A DNA stretch of 64,000 nucleotides from the NCBI RefSeq assembly GCF_904061905.1, contig NZ_CAJFCI010000059.1:1-64000 (forward strand), written 5' to 3'. Shown here in pieces: positions 35,174 through 44,851 of this stretch. Positions within the stretch are counted from its first letter, which is position 1. Each line of letters begins with the position of its first letter. The stretch is from Zestomonas carbonaria. Lineage in GTDB: Bacteria > Pseudomonadota > Gammaproteobacteria > Pseudomonadales > Pseudomonadaceae. The notes beneath the pieces are model-generated. The model had not been told where the DNA came from. It saw only the letters and a list, made by a program, of their open reading frames with translations, and did no database searches. The translations under genes and the position numbers were made by a program.

Positions 35174-36247
35174 ATGCAGAAGAATATGAAGAGGTGGCTG
35201 GGACGTGGCGTGACCGTCCTGGTACTGGCCGGCGTCGCCGCTCTGGCCTGGCAGACCCTGAAACCCAACGGCCTGCCCGAGGGGTTCGCCGGCGGCAACG
35301 GCCGTATCGAGGCCACCGAGGTGGACGTGGCCACCAAGCTGGCGGGAAGGGTCGCCGAGCTGCTGGTGGACGAGGGCGACTTCGTCAAGGTCGGCCAGGT
35401 GGTGGCGAAGATGGACACCCAGGTGCTGGAGGCCCAGTTGACCCAGGCCCAGGCCCAGGTCCGCCAGGCCGAGAATGCCCAGCTCACCGCCGGCGCCCTG
35501 GTGGCGCAGCGCGAGAGCGAGAAGCAGACCGCCGTTGCGGTGGTCAGCCAGCGCCAGGCCGAACTGACCGCCGCCAGCAAGCGCTTCGCCCGCACCGAAA
35601 CCCTGGTCAAGCGCAACGCCCTGGCCCAGCAGCAGCTCGACGACGACCGCGCGGTGTTGCAGAGCGCCCAGGCGGCGCTGGCGGCGGCCCGCTCCCAGGT
35701 GCTGTCCGCCGATGCCGGCATCGCCGCCGCCAAGTCCCAGGTGATCGAGGCGCAGTCGGCGGTGGAGGCCGCCCGCGCCAGCGTCGTCCGCCTCCAGGCG
35801 GATATCGACGACAGCCTGCTCAAGGCCCCTCGCGACGGCCGCGTGCAGTATCGCGTGGCGCAGCAAGGCGAAGTGCTGGCGGCCGGCGGCAAGCTGCTCA
35901 ACATGGTCGACCTGGCCGACGTCTACATGACCTTCTTCCTGCCCTCGGCGCAGGCCGGCCGCGTGCAACTCGGCCAGGAAGTGCGCCTGGTGATCGACGC
36001 GGCGCCGCAGTACGTGATCCCGGCCAAGGTGTCCTACGTGGCCAGCGTCGCCCAGTTCACCCCGAAGACCGTGGAGACCGCCAGCGAGCGCGAGAAGCTG
36101 ATGTTCCGCGTCAAGGCGCGCATCGACCCCGAGCTGCTGGAGAAGTACATCACCTACGTGAAGACCGGGGTGCCGGGCATGGCCTACCTGCGCCTCGATC
36201 CTGATGCCGAGTGGCCGGCCGAGTTGCAGATCAAGGTCCCGCAATGA
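35174..36247 (+). CDS. HlyD-family periplasmic adaptor (YhiI-like)
   Basis: This 357-residue membrane fusion protein has one N-terminal transmembrane anchor ([15 protein letters not shown]), a lipoyl-like half ([23 protein letters not shown]), a long coiled coil rich in Ala/Gln (about 85-205) and a beta-barrel part. Its stop overlaps the ATG of the RbbA-like gene (ATGA). It should link the downstream ABC exporter to an outer-membrane channel encoded elsewhere. Confidence 0.9.
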   Translation: MQKNMKRWLGRGVTVLVLAGVAALAWQTLKPNGLPEGFAGGNGRIEATEVDVATKLAGRVAELLVDEGDFVKVGQVVAKMDTQVLEAQLTQAQAQVRQAENAQLTAGALVAQRESEKQTAVAVVSQRQAELTAASKRFARTETLVKRNALAQQQLDDDRAVLQSAQAALAAARSQVLSADAGIAAAKSQVIEAQSAVEAARASVVRLQADIDDSLLKAPRDGRVQYRVAQQGEVLAAGGKLLNMVDLADVYMTFFLPSAQAGRVQLGQEVRLVIDAAPQYVIPAKVSYVASVAQFTPKTVETASEREKLMFRVKARIDPELLEKYITYVKTGVPGMAYLRLDPDAEWPAELQIKVPQ

Positions 36248-38979
36248 ACGGCCCGGCGGCACGCATCGCCGGCGTCACCTTGCGCTACGGCGAGACCCAC
36301 GCGGTGGACGGCGTCAGCCTGGACATCCCGGCCGAGCGCATGGTCGGGTTGATCGGCCCGGACGGCGTGGGCAAGTCCAGCCTGCTGGCGCTGGTCGCCG
36401 GCGCGCGGAGAATCCAGGACGGCGAGGTCGAGGTGCTCGGCGGCGACATGCGCGACCCGCGCCACCGCCGCCGGGTCTGCCCGCGCATCGCCTACATGCC
36501 CCAGGGGCTCGGCAAGAACCTCTATCCGACGCTCTCGGTGTTCGAGAACGTCGATTTCTTCGGGCGCCTGTTCGGCCACGACCAGGCCGAGCGCAAGCGG
36601 CGCATCGCCGACCTGCTGGAAAGCACCGGTCTCGCGCCGTTCGCCGAACGTCCGGCGGGCAAGCTGTCCGGCGGCATGAAGCAGAAGCTCGGGCTGTGCT
36701 GCGCGCTGATCCACGATCCCGACCTGCTGATCCTCGACGAGCCGACCACCGGCGTCGATCCGCTGTCGCGCAACCAGTTCTGGGAGCTGATCGGCCGCAT
36801 CCGCGCCGGCCGGCCGGGCATGAGCGTGATCGTCGCCACCGCCTACATGGAGGAGGCCGAGCGCTTCGACTGGCTGGTGGCGATGGACGCCGGCCAGGTG
36901 CTGGCCACCGGCAGCCCGGCGGAGATCCGCGAGCAGACCGGCAGCGATTCGCTGGAGGCGGCGTTCATCGCCCTGTTGCCGGAAGAGAAGCGCGACGGCC
37001 ACCACAAGTTGGTGATCCCGCCGCGCGCGCAGGCCGAAGGCACGCCGCAGATCGCCATCGAAGCCAAGGACCTGACCTGCCGCTTCGGCGATTTCGTCGC
37101 TGTCGATCATGTGAGCTTCCGTATCGAACGTGGAGAGATATTCGGCTTCCTGGGTTCGAACGGCTGCGGCAAGTCGACCACCATGAAGATGCTCACCGGC
37201 CTGCTGCCGGCCAGCGAGGGCGATTGCGCGCTGTTCGGCCAGCCGGTGGACGCCAAGGACATGGCCACCCGCCGGCGGGTCGGCTACATGTCCCAGGCGT
37301 TCTCGCTGTACAGCGAGCTGACCGTGCGCCAGAACCTGGTGCTGCACGCGCGGCTGTTCCACCTGCCGGACGACGAGATCGAGCCACGCGTGGTGGAGAT
37401 GCTGCAACGCTTCGACCTCAAGAAGGTGCAGAACGAGCTGCCGCCCAGCCTGCCGCTGGGCATCCGCCAGCGCCTGTCGCTGGCCGTGGCGGTGATCCAC
37501 AGGCCGGAAATCCTCATCCTCGACGAGCCGACCTCGGGCGTCGACCCGGTGGCCCGCGACGGTTTCTGGCAACTGATGGTCGAGCTGTCGCGCAACGAAG
37601 GGGTGACCATCTTCATCTCCACCCACTTCATGAACGAGGCGCAGCGCTGCGACCGCATCTCGCTGATGCACGCCGGCAAGGTGCTGGACAGCGACACCCC
37701 GCAGGGGCTGATGGAGAAACGCGGCCTGCCGACCCTGGAGGCGACCTTCATCGCCTACCTGGAGGAGGCCACCGGCGTCGCCGGCAAGCCGGCGCCCGAG
37801 CCCGCGGCGCCGGAGCTGGCCGAACCCGCCGCGCCGGCCCGCGCGCAGAGGGCGCGCTTCAGTTGGCAGCGGCTGTTCAGCTACGCGCGCCGGGAAAGCA
37901 TGGAACTGCGCCGCGACCCGATCCGCCTGACCCTGGCGCTGCTCGGCACCGTACTGCTGATGTTCATCATCGGCTACGGCATCAGCATGGACGTCGAGGA
38001 CCTCACCTACGCGGTGCTCGACCGCGACCAGACCACCACCAGCCAGGCCTACGCGCTGAACATCGCCGGCTCGCGCTATTTCATCGAGCACGAGCCGATC
38101 CGCGACTACACCGAGCTGGAGCAGCGCATGCGCAGCGGCGAGCTGAGCCTGGCCATCGAGATTCCGCCCGGCTTCGGCCGCGACCTCAAGCGTGGCGCCA
38201 ACCCGGAGATCGGCGTATGGATCGACGGCGCCATGCCGACCCGCGCCACCACCGTGCAGGGCTACGTGCAGGGCATGCACAACGATTACCTGATGGAGCT
38301 GGCGCGCGGCGCGGGCGTCGAGGCGTCGGCCGGTCCGGCCAGCAGCGAGGTGCGTTATCGCTACAACCCGGACGTGGAGAGCCTCAAGGCCATGGTACCG
38401 GCGGTGATCCCGCTGCTGCTGATCATGATCCCGGCGATGCTCACCGCCCTCGGCGTGGTGCGCGAGAAGGAGCTGGGCTCGATCACCAACCTCTACGTCA
38501 CCCCGGTGACGCGCCTGGAGTTCCTGCTCGGCAAGCAGTTGCCGTACATCGGCATGGGCATGATCAACTTCCTGCTGATGGTGGCGCTGGCGGTGTTCGT
38601 CTTCGACGTGCCGCTCAAGGGCAGCTTCCCGACCCTGGTGCTCGGCGCGCTGCTCTACGTCGCCGCTTCCACCGGGCTCGGCCTGCTGCTGTCGACCTTC
38701 ATGCGCAGCCAGATCGCCGCGGTGTTCGGCACCGCCATCGCCACCATGATCCCGGCCATCCAGTTCTCCGGGCTGATCCACCCGGTGTCGTCCCTGGAGG
38801 GCGCGGCGGCGGCCATCGGCCAGGTCTACCCGGCCACCCACTTCCTGGTCATCAGCCGTGGAGTGTTCTCCAAGGCCCTCGACCTCACCGACCTGTGGAT
38901 GTATTTCGTGCCGCTGCTGCTGACCATCCCGCTGCTGACCCTGCTCAGCGTGCGCTTCCTGAAGAAGCAGGAGGACTGA
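36244..38979 (+). CDS. rbbA: RbbA-like ABC transporter, two ATPase domains plus permease
   Basis: This 911-residue protein has two ABC domains and a C-terminal ABC-2 permease. The first ATPase domain has Walker [10 protein letters not shown], signature LSGGMKQKL and DEPTTGVDP. The second has GSNGCGKST and DEPTSGVDP but a degenerate signature ([10 protein letters not shown]). The membrane part begins near residue 555 (six helices). Length and layout match E. coli RbbA/YhiH, which in that species also associates with ribosomes. Here its place between an HlyD and a YhhJ-like permease indicates an export role. Confidence 0.9.
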   Translation: MNGPAARIAGVTLRYGETHAVDGVSLDIPAERMVGLIGPDGVGKSSLLALVAGARRIQDGEVEVLGGDMRDPRHRRRVCPRIAYMPQGLGKNLYPTLSVFENVDFFGRLFGHDQAERKRRIADLLESTGLAPFAERPAGKLSGGMKQKLGLCCALIHDPDLLILDEPTTGVDPLSRNQFWELIGRIRAGRPGMSVIVATAYMEEAERFDWLVAMDAGQVLATGSPAEIREQTGSDSLEAAFIALLPEEKRDGHHKLVIPPRAQAEGTPQIAIEAKDLTCRFGDFVAVDHVSFRIERGEIFGFLGSNGCGKSTTMKMLTGLLPASEGDCALFGQPVDAKDMATRRRVGYMSQAFSLYSELTVRQNLVLHARLFHLPDDEIEPRVVEMLQRFDLKKVQNELPPSLPLGIRQRLSLAVAVIHRPEILILDEPTSGVDPVARDGFWQLMVELSRNEGVTIFISTHFMNEAQRCDRISLMHAGKVLDSDTPQGLMEKRGLPTLEATFIAYLEEATGVAGKPAPEPAAPELAEPAAPARAQRARFSWQRLFSYARRESMELRRDPIRLTLALLGTVLLMFIIGYGISMDVEDLTYAVLDRDQTTTSQAYALNIAGSRYFIEHEPIRDYTELEQRMRSGELSLAIEIPPGFGRDLKRGANPEIGVWIDGAMPTRATTVQGYVQGMHNDYLMELARGAGVEASAGPASSEVRYRYNPDVESLKAMVPAVIPLLLIMIPAMLTALGVVREKELGSITNLYVTPVTRLEFLLGKQLPYIGMGMINFLLMVALAVFVFDVPLKGSFPTLVLGALLYVAASTGLGLLLSTFMRSQIAAVFGTAIATMIPAIQFSGLIHPVSSLEGAAAAIGQVYPATHFLVISRGVFSKALDLTDLWMYFVPLLLTIPLLTLLSVRFLKKQED

Positions 38980-38982
38980 GCA

Positions 38983-40107
38983 GTGAAGAAGCTGGCCAAC
39001 ATCTTCCACCTCGGCATCAAGGAATTCCGCAGCCTGGGGCGCGACTACGCGATGCTGGCGCTGATCGCCTGGGCCTTCACCCTGGGCGTCTACAGCTCCG
39101 CCACCGGCCTGCCGGAAACCCTGCACCATGCGCCCATCGCGGTGGTCGACGAAGACCGCTCGCAGCTCTCCACACGGATCATCAACGCCTTCCAGACCCC
39201 ATATTTCCGCACGCCGGAGATGATCGACCAGGCCGAGATGGACCGTGGCATGGACACCGGGCAATACACCTTCACCCTCGACATCCCGCCGGACTTCCAG
39301 CGCGACGTGCTGGCCGGGCGGCAGCCGGCGATCCAGGTCAACGTCGACGCCACGCGGATCGCCCAGGCGTTCTCCGGCGCCGGCTACATCCAGAACATCA
39401 TCGCCACCGAGGTGAACGAGTTCGTCGCCCGCTACCGGGGTAGCCCGCCGATGCCGGCGCAGCTCGCGGTGCGCATGTCGTTCAACCCGAACCTGACCCA
39501 GTCCTGGTTCGGCGCGGTGATGGAGGTGATCAACCAGATCACCATGCTGTCGATCATCCTCACCGGCGCGGCGCTGATCCGCGAGCGCGAGCACGGCACG
39601 GTGGAGCACCTGCTGGTGATGCCGCTGACGGCGTTCGAGATCATGGCCGCCAAGGTCTGGTCGATGGCGCTGGTGGTGCTCGGCGCGGCGGCCTTCTCGC
39701 TGGTGGCGGTGGTGCAGGGCTGGCTGGCGGTGCCGATCAGCGGCTCGGTGCCACTGTTCCTGCTCGGCGCCGCGCTGCACCTGTTCGCCACCACCTCGAT
39801 GGGCATCTACCTGGGCACCGTGGCGCGCTCCATGCCGCAGCTCGGCCTGCTGACCATCCTGGTGCTGATGCCGTTGCAGATCCTCTCCGGTGGCACCACG
39901 CCGCGCGAGAGCATGCCGGTGTTGGTGCAGCACATCATGGAACTGGCGCCGACCACCCACTTCGTCAGCCTGGCCCAGGCGATCCTCTACCGTGGCGCGG
40001 ACCTGGCGATCGTCTGGCCGCAACTGCTGGCGATCATCGCCATTGGCTCGATGTTCTTCCTCGCCGCCTTGCGGCGCTTCCGCAAGACCATTACGCAGAT
40101 GGCGTAG
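38983..40107 (+). CDS. ABC-2 type permease (YhhJ-like)
   Basis: This 374-residue protein starts at GTG 38983, three bases after the rbbA stop, with GGAGG just upstream. It has one N-terminal helix, a large periplasmic loop (about 45-180) and five C-terminal helices, the ABC2_membrane_3 pattern. With the RbbA permease half it would form the transmembrane dimer. The exported compound is unknown; related Pseudomonas and E. coli systems lack a proven substrate. Confidence 0.9.
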   Translation: MKKLANIFHLGIKEFRSLGRDYAMLALIAWAFTLGVYSSATGLPETLHHAPIAVVDEDRSQLSTRIINAFQTPYFRTPEMIDQAEMDRGMDTGQYTFTLDIPPDFQRDVLAGRQPAIQVNVDATRIAQAFSGAGYIQNIIATEVNEFVARYRGSPPMPAQLAVRMSFNPNLTQSWFGAVMEVINQITMLSIILTGAALIREREHGTVEHLLVMPLTAFEIMAAKVWSMALVVLGAAAFSLVAVVQGWLAVPISGSVPLFLLGAALHLFATTSMGIYLGTVARSMPQLGLLTILVLMPLQILSGGTTPRESMPVLVQHIMELAPTTHFVSLAQAILYRGADLAIVWPQLLAIIAIGSMFFLAALRRFRKTITQMA

Positions 40108-40136
40108 GGGGAGGGGGAAGGTGTGGTCTGGCCACG

Positions 40137-40402
40137 CTCCCTCACCCCAGCCCTCCCCCAGAGGGAGCCAGTCCGTGGCGTCGATGGGCTCCGTGCGTGA
40201 ACACGACTCCGTGCAAGCCCCCTCTCCCCTCGGGAGAGGGCTGGGGTGAGGGGCGGAGTTTTTTTCGGATTGGGCGACCCACCGAGCGGAGGTTACGCCA
40301 TTGCCGGTGGGCTGAAGCCCACCCTACGGCTGTTCTCTGGATTACTCGCTTCGCTCGCTGAAGGGCGTTCGGTGCAAGCACCGTCCCGCGTTCGCGGGGA
40401 CC
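40137..40402. repeat. Dispersed hairpins in the 308-bp gap after the ABC operon
   Basis: CCCTCACCCCAGCCCTCCC (40139-40157) faces GGGAGAGGGCTGGGGTGAGG (from 40232), the CT-rich palindrome pair seen at 15.97 and 56.63 kb. GCCGGTGGGCTGAAGCCCAC at 40304-40330 is the hairpin seen at 35.03 kb, and CCCGCGTTCGCGGGGACCCA at 40382-40401 is the CCCGCG family. No gene is visible between 40108 and 40415. Confidence 0.8.
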
Positions 40403-40415
40403 CAGAAAACGCATC

Positions 40416-41078
40416 CTACGAAAGCAACCCCGCCAGCTTTTCCTCCAGCTCCGCCACCTTCGCTTCCAGCGCCTGGATACGCTCCTCGTGATCGCTGTGG
40501 CCGCTGCCGGAGAACGAGTCGTTCTGCCGGGCGGCGAGCAGTTCCTCGAGATCGGCGGCGGTGCCCAGGCGGTGCATGTAGCGGTCTTCGCGCTGGCCGC
40601 TCTGGCGCGGCAGCAGCAGGGCCAGGCCGCGACCGATCAGGCGTTCGAGCTGGTGCTGGACCTGTTCGGCGTCGTCGAAGGCGTACAGCCGGGTGCTGCG
40701 GGTCAGCAGTTCGTTGATGGTCTGCGGCCCGCGCAGCAGCAACAGGCCGAGCAGGGCGAGTTGCGGTTGCACCAGTTCCAGCTTCTTGTCGGTGCGTTGT
40801 TCCCAGCGGTCGGCGCGGCTGGCCATCTGCAGGCGCACCAGCTCGCGCTCCTCGAGGCTCCGCAGGGCCTGGCCGACCTGGCCGGGTGTGAGGTTCATCA
40901 CCGGTTCGCGGCTGGTCTTCTGGTTGCAGGCAAGGACCAGGGCGTTGAGGGTCAGCGGGTAGCTTTCCGGGGTGGTCGCCTGTTTCTCGATCAGGCTGCC
41001 GAGGGCGCGGACCTCGGCGGCACTCAGGGGATTCTGCTCGAACGGTGCGGGAGCTTCGGCGGACATGGGGCTATCCAT
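40416..41078 (-). CDS. YceH family (DUF480) protein
   Basis: This 220-residue protein matches DUF480/Yce[49 protein letters not shown] and [16 protein letters not shown]. It folds as tandem winged helices but has no proven DNA target. A coiled coil ends the protein ([22 protein letters not shown]). The start may be ATG 41078 or the in-frame ATG at 41066; neither has a strong ribosome-binding site. Confidence 0.85.
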   Translation of the reverse strand: MDSPMSAEAPAPFEQNPLSAAEVRALGSLIEKQATTPESYPLTLNALVLACNQKTSREPVMNLTPGQVGQALRSLEERELVRLQMASRADRWEQRTDKKLELVQPQLALLGLLLLRGPQTINELLTRSTRLYAFDDAEQVQHQLERLIGRGLALLLPRQSGQREDRYMHRLGTAADLEELLAARQNDSFSGSGHSDHEERIQALEAKVAELEEKLAGLLS

Positions 41079-41167
41079 CTATGGGATTGGAGGCAATAGG
41101 CTAGCCCGAGAAGTGTCGCGAGGGTATGCCTGTGTGGTCCGTGGGCGCGAACTCCCACGGAAAGGCA

Positions 41168-41698
41168 TCAATTCTCCCGCTCCCGTTGCGGCCCGGTGTG
41201 CTTGGTCGCATTGCGTGGCGCGCCCACGCCCTTGGGCGGTTGCGGTGGCTGTACCGGCGGCTGTGGCGGCTGCGGTGGATAGGGAGGGTGCGGCGGATAC
41301 GGCGGCCAGGGCCGGGTGTGGTCCGGGTAGGGCGGGCGTGGCCGGTGGATGTAGGGCGGCGGGGGATAGTCGTAGTAGCTATCGCTGTCGTAGCCGTCGT
41401 CGCTCGCTTCGTCGTCGGGCGCCTGGGGAGCATTCCTGCCAGGGCTCGCTGCCTGCTGCGGCTTTTCTTCTTCCGGCTCGGGCGGCTTCGGGATGGCCAG
41501 TGGAATCGACGGTCCGTCGCCGCTCGGCCGTGGGTTCTGGACCTCCAGCGCCTCTTCCATGGTCTGTTCGGGCGGGCAGGTGGTCTGGGTGAAGGTGACG
41601 TTGCCGTTGCGGTCGATGCACTTGAGCACCGTGGCGGCCGAGGCGGTGGAAAGCGGCCCGGCCAGCAACAGCGTCAGCAACCAGCGGGACTTGTTCAT
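41168..41698 (-). CDS. Exported proline-rich DUF4124 domain protein
   Basis: This 176-residue protein has a signal peptide (RWLLTLLLAGPLSTASA) and a DUF4124-type N-terminal motif (TVLKCIDRNGNVTFTQTTCPPE, two cysteines). After an acidic Tyr/Asp/Ser stretch, residues about 110-165 are strongly proline-rich (YPPPPYIHRPRPPYP, YPPHPPYPPQPPQPP). It is likely periplasmic or cell-envelope spanning. The proline-rich tail may be a spacer or a protein-protein interaction region. The function is unknown. Confidence 0.8.
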   Translation of the reverse strand: MNKSRWLLTLLLAGPLSTASAATVLKCIDRNGNVTFTQTTCPPEQTMEEALEVQNPRPSGDGPSIPLAIPKPPEPEEEKPQQAASPGRNAPQAPDDEASDDGYDSDSYYDYPPPPYIHRPRPPYPDHTRPWPPYPPHPPYPPQPPQPPVQPPQPPKGVGAPRNATKHTGPQREREN

Positions 41699-41714
41699 CA
41701 GCGCTCCTTCAATA

Positions 41715-41747
41715 CTGGAAAGGCCCGCGTCCGGCGGGCCTTTCCAG
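41715..41747. terminator. Terminator hairpin between sstT and the DUF4124 gene
   Basis: CTGGAAAGGCCCGC (41715-41728) and GCGGGCCTTTCCAG (41734-41747) form a perfect 14-bp stem with a 5-nt loop. On the minus strand it follows the sstT stop by about 35 bp and precedes the DUF4124 start, so it should separate the two transcripts. Confidence 0.7.
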
Positions 41748-41780
41748 TGTAATCGGGCGCGTCGAAAAGTGCGCGACCGG

Positions 41781-43046
41781 TTACTTCGACAGCGTTTCGG
41801 CGCCGTGTTCTTCCGTGCCGGCACGTTCCGCCATCTCGCCGGCGGCGCACGCCGCGGCGGTGAACACCACGTCGGTGGAAGAGTTCAGCGCGGTTTCCAC
41901 CGAGTCCTGGAGGATGCCGATGATGAAGCCGATCGCCACCACCTGCATGGCGATCTCGCTGGAAATGCCGAACATGCCGCAGGCCAGCGGCACCAGCAGC
42001 AGCGAGCCGCCGGCCACGCCGGAGACTCCGGCGGCGCTGACCGAAGCGATTACGCAGAGCAGCACGGCGCTGGCGAGGTCGACCTGGATGCCCAGGGTGT
42101 TCACCGCCGCCAGGGTCAGCACGGTGATGGTGATCGCCGCGCCGGCCATGTTGATTGTGGCGCCCAGCGGGATGGACACCGAGTAGGTGTCCTCATGCAG
42201 GCCGAGGCGTTCGCAGAGCTGCATGTTGACCGGGATGTTGGCCGCCGAGCTGCGGGTGAAGAAGGCGGTGATGCCGCTCTCGCGCAGGCAGGTGAACACC
42301 AGCGGGTAGGGGTTGCTGCGGATCTTCCAGAACACGATCAGCGGGTTGACCACCAGGGCGACGAAGAACATGCAGCCGAGCAGCACGGCGAGCAGGTGCG
42401 CGTAGCCGAGCAGGGCGCCCAGGCCGGATTCGGCGAGGGTCGCGGCGACCAGGCCGAAGATGCCCAGCGGCGCGCAGCGGATCACCAGGCGGACGATCTG
42501 CGAGACGCCGTGGGCGAAGTCGTTGAGCAGGCTGCGCGTGGTTTCGCTGCCGTGGCGCAGGGCCAGGCCGAGGCCGAGGGCCCAGGCCAGGATACCGATG
42601 TAGTTGGCCTTCATCAGGGCGTTCACCGGATTGTCCACCGCGCTCATCAGCAGCCCGTGCAGCACTTCGGCGATGCCGCCGGGCGCGCTCAGCTCCACGC
42701 CTTGCGTACCGGTCAGCACCAGCGTCGAGGGGAACAGGAAGCTGCCGATCACCGCCACCAGCGCGGCGGCCAGGGTGCCGATGGCGTAGAGCAGCAGGAT
42801 CGGCCGGACGTGGGTCTGCTGGCCCTTGCGGTGGTTGGCGATGGCGGCGATGACCAGCACGAAGACCAGGATCGGCGCGACCGATTTCAGGGCGGTGATG
42901 AACACCTGGCCGAACAGGCCGATCTTCAGCGCGGCGGTTGGCCACAGTAGCGCCAGGGCGATGCCGGCGACCAGGCCGATGAGGATCTGCACGACCAGGC
43001 TGCCGTGAACCAGGTATTGGAGAAGGGGGCGGCGCATTGCACTCAT
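41781..43046 (-). CDS. sstT: Sodium/serine-threonine symporter SstT
   Basis: This 421-residue dicarboxylate/amino acid:cation symporter family member carries the motifs [16 protein letters not shown] (serine-rich hairpin) and [24 protein letters not shown]. Length and sequence match SstT, which imports serine and threonine with sodium. ATG 43046 is the start that gives the N-terminus before the first helix; longer frames read through the intergenic region. A strong hairpin follows at 41715-41747. Confidence 0.92.
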   Translation of the reverse strand: MSAMRRPLLQYLVHGSLVVQILIGLVAGIALALLWPTAALKIGLFGQVFITALKSVAPILVFVLVIAAIANHRKGQQTHVRPILLLYAIGTLAAALVAVIGSFLFPSTLVLTGTQGVELSAPGGIAEVLHGLLMSAVDNPVNALMKANYIGILAWALGLGLALRHGSETTRSLLNDFAHGVSQIVRLVIRCAPLGIFGLVAATLAESGLGALLGYAHLLAVLLGCMFFVALVVNPLIVFWKIRSNPYPLVFTCLRESGITAFFTRSSAANIPVNMQLCERLGLHEDTYSVSIPLGATINMAGAAITITVLTLAAVNTLGIQVDLASAVLLCVIASVSAAGVSGVAGGSLLLVPLACGMFGISSEIAMQVVAIGFIIGILQDSVETALNSSTDVVFTAAACAAGEMAERAGTEEHGAETLSK

Positions 43047-43329
43047 GACGCAATCTCGAAGCTGTTTCGGGTCAGGCGAACGGGGGATCGCCCCGCTGGC
43101 CACGGAAAAGCGGCGGAGTTTACGGATAATCGAGGCGAATGGCTCGTTTCTCGCGCTTTTTCGGACCGGCTGCCTGGCATCGAAGAAAAATGGCCTTCCC
43201 CCGACAACGAGCGCGAACGCCCCAGGGGAAGGCCAGAAGGGCAGGCCGTCCAGGGAGGGGAAACGGCCTTCTAGGGTTCCGACTGTACGCTCGTGCCAGG
43301 GAGCACGGCTTGACCAGGGTCAATGCTTG

Positions 43330-43741
43330 CATTTCCCGGATTGCATCCGGGCTACGTTCCGTAGGAGCGGCCCCTGGCCGCGAATCGCGCGCATGGCGCG
43401 TTCCTACAGGCCAGCATCGGGGTAGTGTTGTAGGAGCGGCCCATGGCCGCGAATCGCGCGCGTGGCGCGCTCCTACAGGTCAGCATCGGGGCCGTGTTTG
43501 TAGGAGCGGCCCATGGCCGCGAATCGCGCGCGTGGCGCGCTCCTACAGGTCGGCGTCGGGGTAGTGTCGTAGGAGCGGCCCCTGGCCGCGAATCGCGCGC
43601 ATGGCGCGCTCCTACAGGTCGGCATCGGGGCCGTGTTTGTAGGAGCGGCCCATGGCCGCGAATCGCGCGCGTGGCGCGCTCCTACAGGTCAGCATCGGGG
43701 GAGTGTCGTAGGCGCGGCCCCTGGCCGCGAATCGCAGGCAT
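43330..43741. repeat. REP array, six units of 69-70 bp
   Basis: GTAGGAGCGG occurs at 43361, 43430, 43500, 43569 and 43639, and as GTAGGCGCGG at 43708, a spacing of 69 or 70 bp. Each unit is a mini-BIME: GTAGGAGCG and CGCTCCTAC ends with two internal hairpins (CGGCCCATGGCCG and GCGCGCATGGCGCGC), followed by a conserved linker CAGGTCRGCATCGGGG. A GGATTGCATCCGGGCTAC hairpin precedes it at 43338. The whole gap 43047-43765 holds no gene. Confidence 0.92.
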
Positions 43742-43765
43742 ACGGCGAGAGTGCTGCCGCGCGCC

Positions 43766-44638
43766 CTACGGCTGCTCCGCCTGCGGGCGGACGATCACCG
43801 TGCCGGTCATCCCGGCGGACAGCAGCACGTCGTCCGGCACGTCGTCGATATGGATACGCACCGGGATGCGCTGGGCCAGGCGCACCCAGTTGAAGGTCGG
43901 GTTGACGTCGGCGGTCAGTTCGCGGCTCTGCGGGTTGTCGCGGTCGTAGATGGCGCGGGCGATGCTGTCCACGTGGCCGCTGAGGGACTGGCCGCTCATC
44001 AGTTGCACGTCCACCGGGTCGCCCTCGCGCAGGTGCGGCAGCTTGGTTTCCTCGAAGTAGCCGTAGATCCAGAACGAGTGGCGATCGACCACCGCCAGTT
44101 GGGGCTCGCCGGCGCGGGCATAGTCGCCGGCATACACGGCGAGGTTGGTGACGTAGCCGTCGGCCGGCGCCAGGACGCGGGTGCGTTCCAGGTCGAGGCG
44201 GGCGGCGTCGAGGGTGGCCAGGGCCTGCTGGTAGTCGGCCTCGGCGGCGGCGGCGGTGTTGCTGGCGTCGTCCAGGCTCTCGCGCGACACCACGCGGTTG
44301 TCCATCGCCGCGCGGCGCCTGGCGTTGAGCCGGCGCATCTCCAGGGTGGCCTTGCGCGAGGCGACCAGCGCCTCGGCCTGCTGCACGGCGATCTCGTAGC
44401 GACGCGGGTCGATCTGCATCAGCAGGTCGCCTTTCTTCACCACCTGGTTGTCGCGCACCGGCACCTCGACCACCAGGCCGGAGACGTCGGCGGCGACGTT
44501 GATCACCTCGGCGCGCACCCGGCCGTCGCGGGTCCAGGGCGAGTCCATGTAGTGGGTCCAGAGGCTGCGCCCGATCAGCACCGCGACGAGCAGGATGATC
44601 AGGGTGGCCAGTACGCTGAAGACGGATTTGAGGCTCAT
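43766..44638 (-). CDS. HlyD-family efflux adaptor (AaeA/EmrA-like)
   Basis: This 290-residue protein has an N-terminal membrane anchor (VFSVLATLIILLVAVLIG), a lipoyl half (RAEVINVAADVSGLVVEVPVRDN), an alpha-hairpin (about 85-165) and a beta-barrel part. It lies at the 3' end of a leftward operon with an OMF lipoprotein, FUSC permease and DUF1656 protein. The start ATG 44638 follows the DUF1656 stop by 12 bp; a GTG at 44650 directly after that stop is the alternative. Confidence 0.9.
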   Translation of the reverse strand: MSLKSVFSVLATLIILLVAVLIGRSLWTHYMDSPWTRDGRVRAEVINVAADVSGLVVEVPVRDNQVVKKGDLLMQIDPRRYEIAVQQAEALVASRKATLEMRRLNARRRAAMDNRVVSRESLDDASNTAAAAEADYQQALATLDAARLDLERTRVLAPADGYVTNLAVYAGDYARAGEPQLAVVDRHSFWIYGYFEETKLPHLREGDPVDVQLMSGQSLSGHVDSIARAIYDRDNPQSRELTADVNPTFNWVRLAQRIPVRIHIDDVPDDVLLSAGMTGTVIVRPQAEQP

Positions 44639-44650
44639 GGTCGGGATCAC

Positions 44651-44851
44651 TCAGGAATAGACGAACAACGCCATGCCCCCGTAGAGGCAGGCGAACAGGC
44701 AGACGCGGAACAGCGACGGGTGCCAGGTGAAACGGTACAGACCGACCCAGGCGAGCAGCCGGTCGAGGCCCCAGGTCAGCGCCAGGGCGATGAGGAACAG
44801 CAGGGTCACGGTGGGCAGGTAGACACCGTGCAGGGCGATTTCACGCGGCAT
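44651..44851 (-). CDS. DUF1656 (AaeX-like) small membrane protein
   Basis: This 66-residue protein has two hydrophobic helices (LPTVTLLFLIALALTWGL and LFRVCLFACLYGGMALFVY) and the DUF1656 N-terminus MPREIALHGVYLP. It overlaps the FUSC gene by 11 bp. AaeX-type proteins always accompany AaeA and AaeB exporters, but their role is undefined. Confidence 0.88.
   Translation of the reverse strand: MPREIALHGVYLPTVTLLFLIALALTWGLDRLLAWVGLYRFTWHPSLFRVCLFACLYGGMALFVYS

Noticed and set aside
36184..40023. A 1279-codon minus-strand open frame across the RbbA operon
   Set aside because: It is a shadow of rbbA and the permease; its composition is Arg/His/Gln/Asp-rich and it has no recognisable domain.
43361..43741. 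Regular 69-70-bp array resembling a CRISPR array (also at 52.46 and 53.91 kb)
   Set aside because: The segments between GTAGGAGCGG copies are almost identical to each other, not unique spacers. The repeated units are REP hairpins with conserved linkers, and no cas genes are near.
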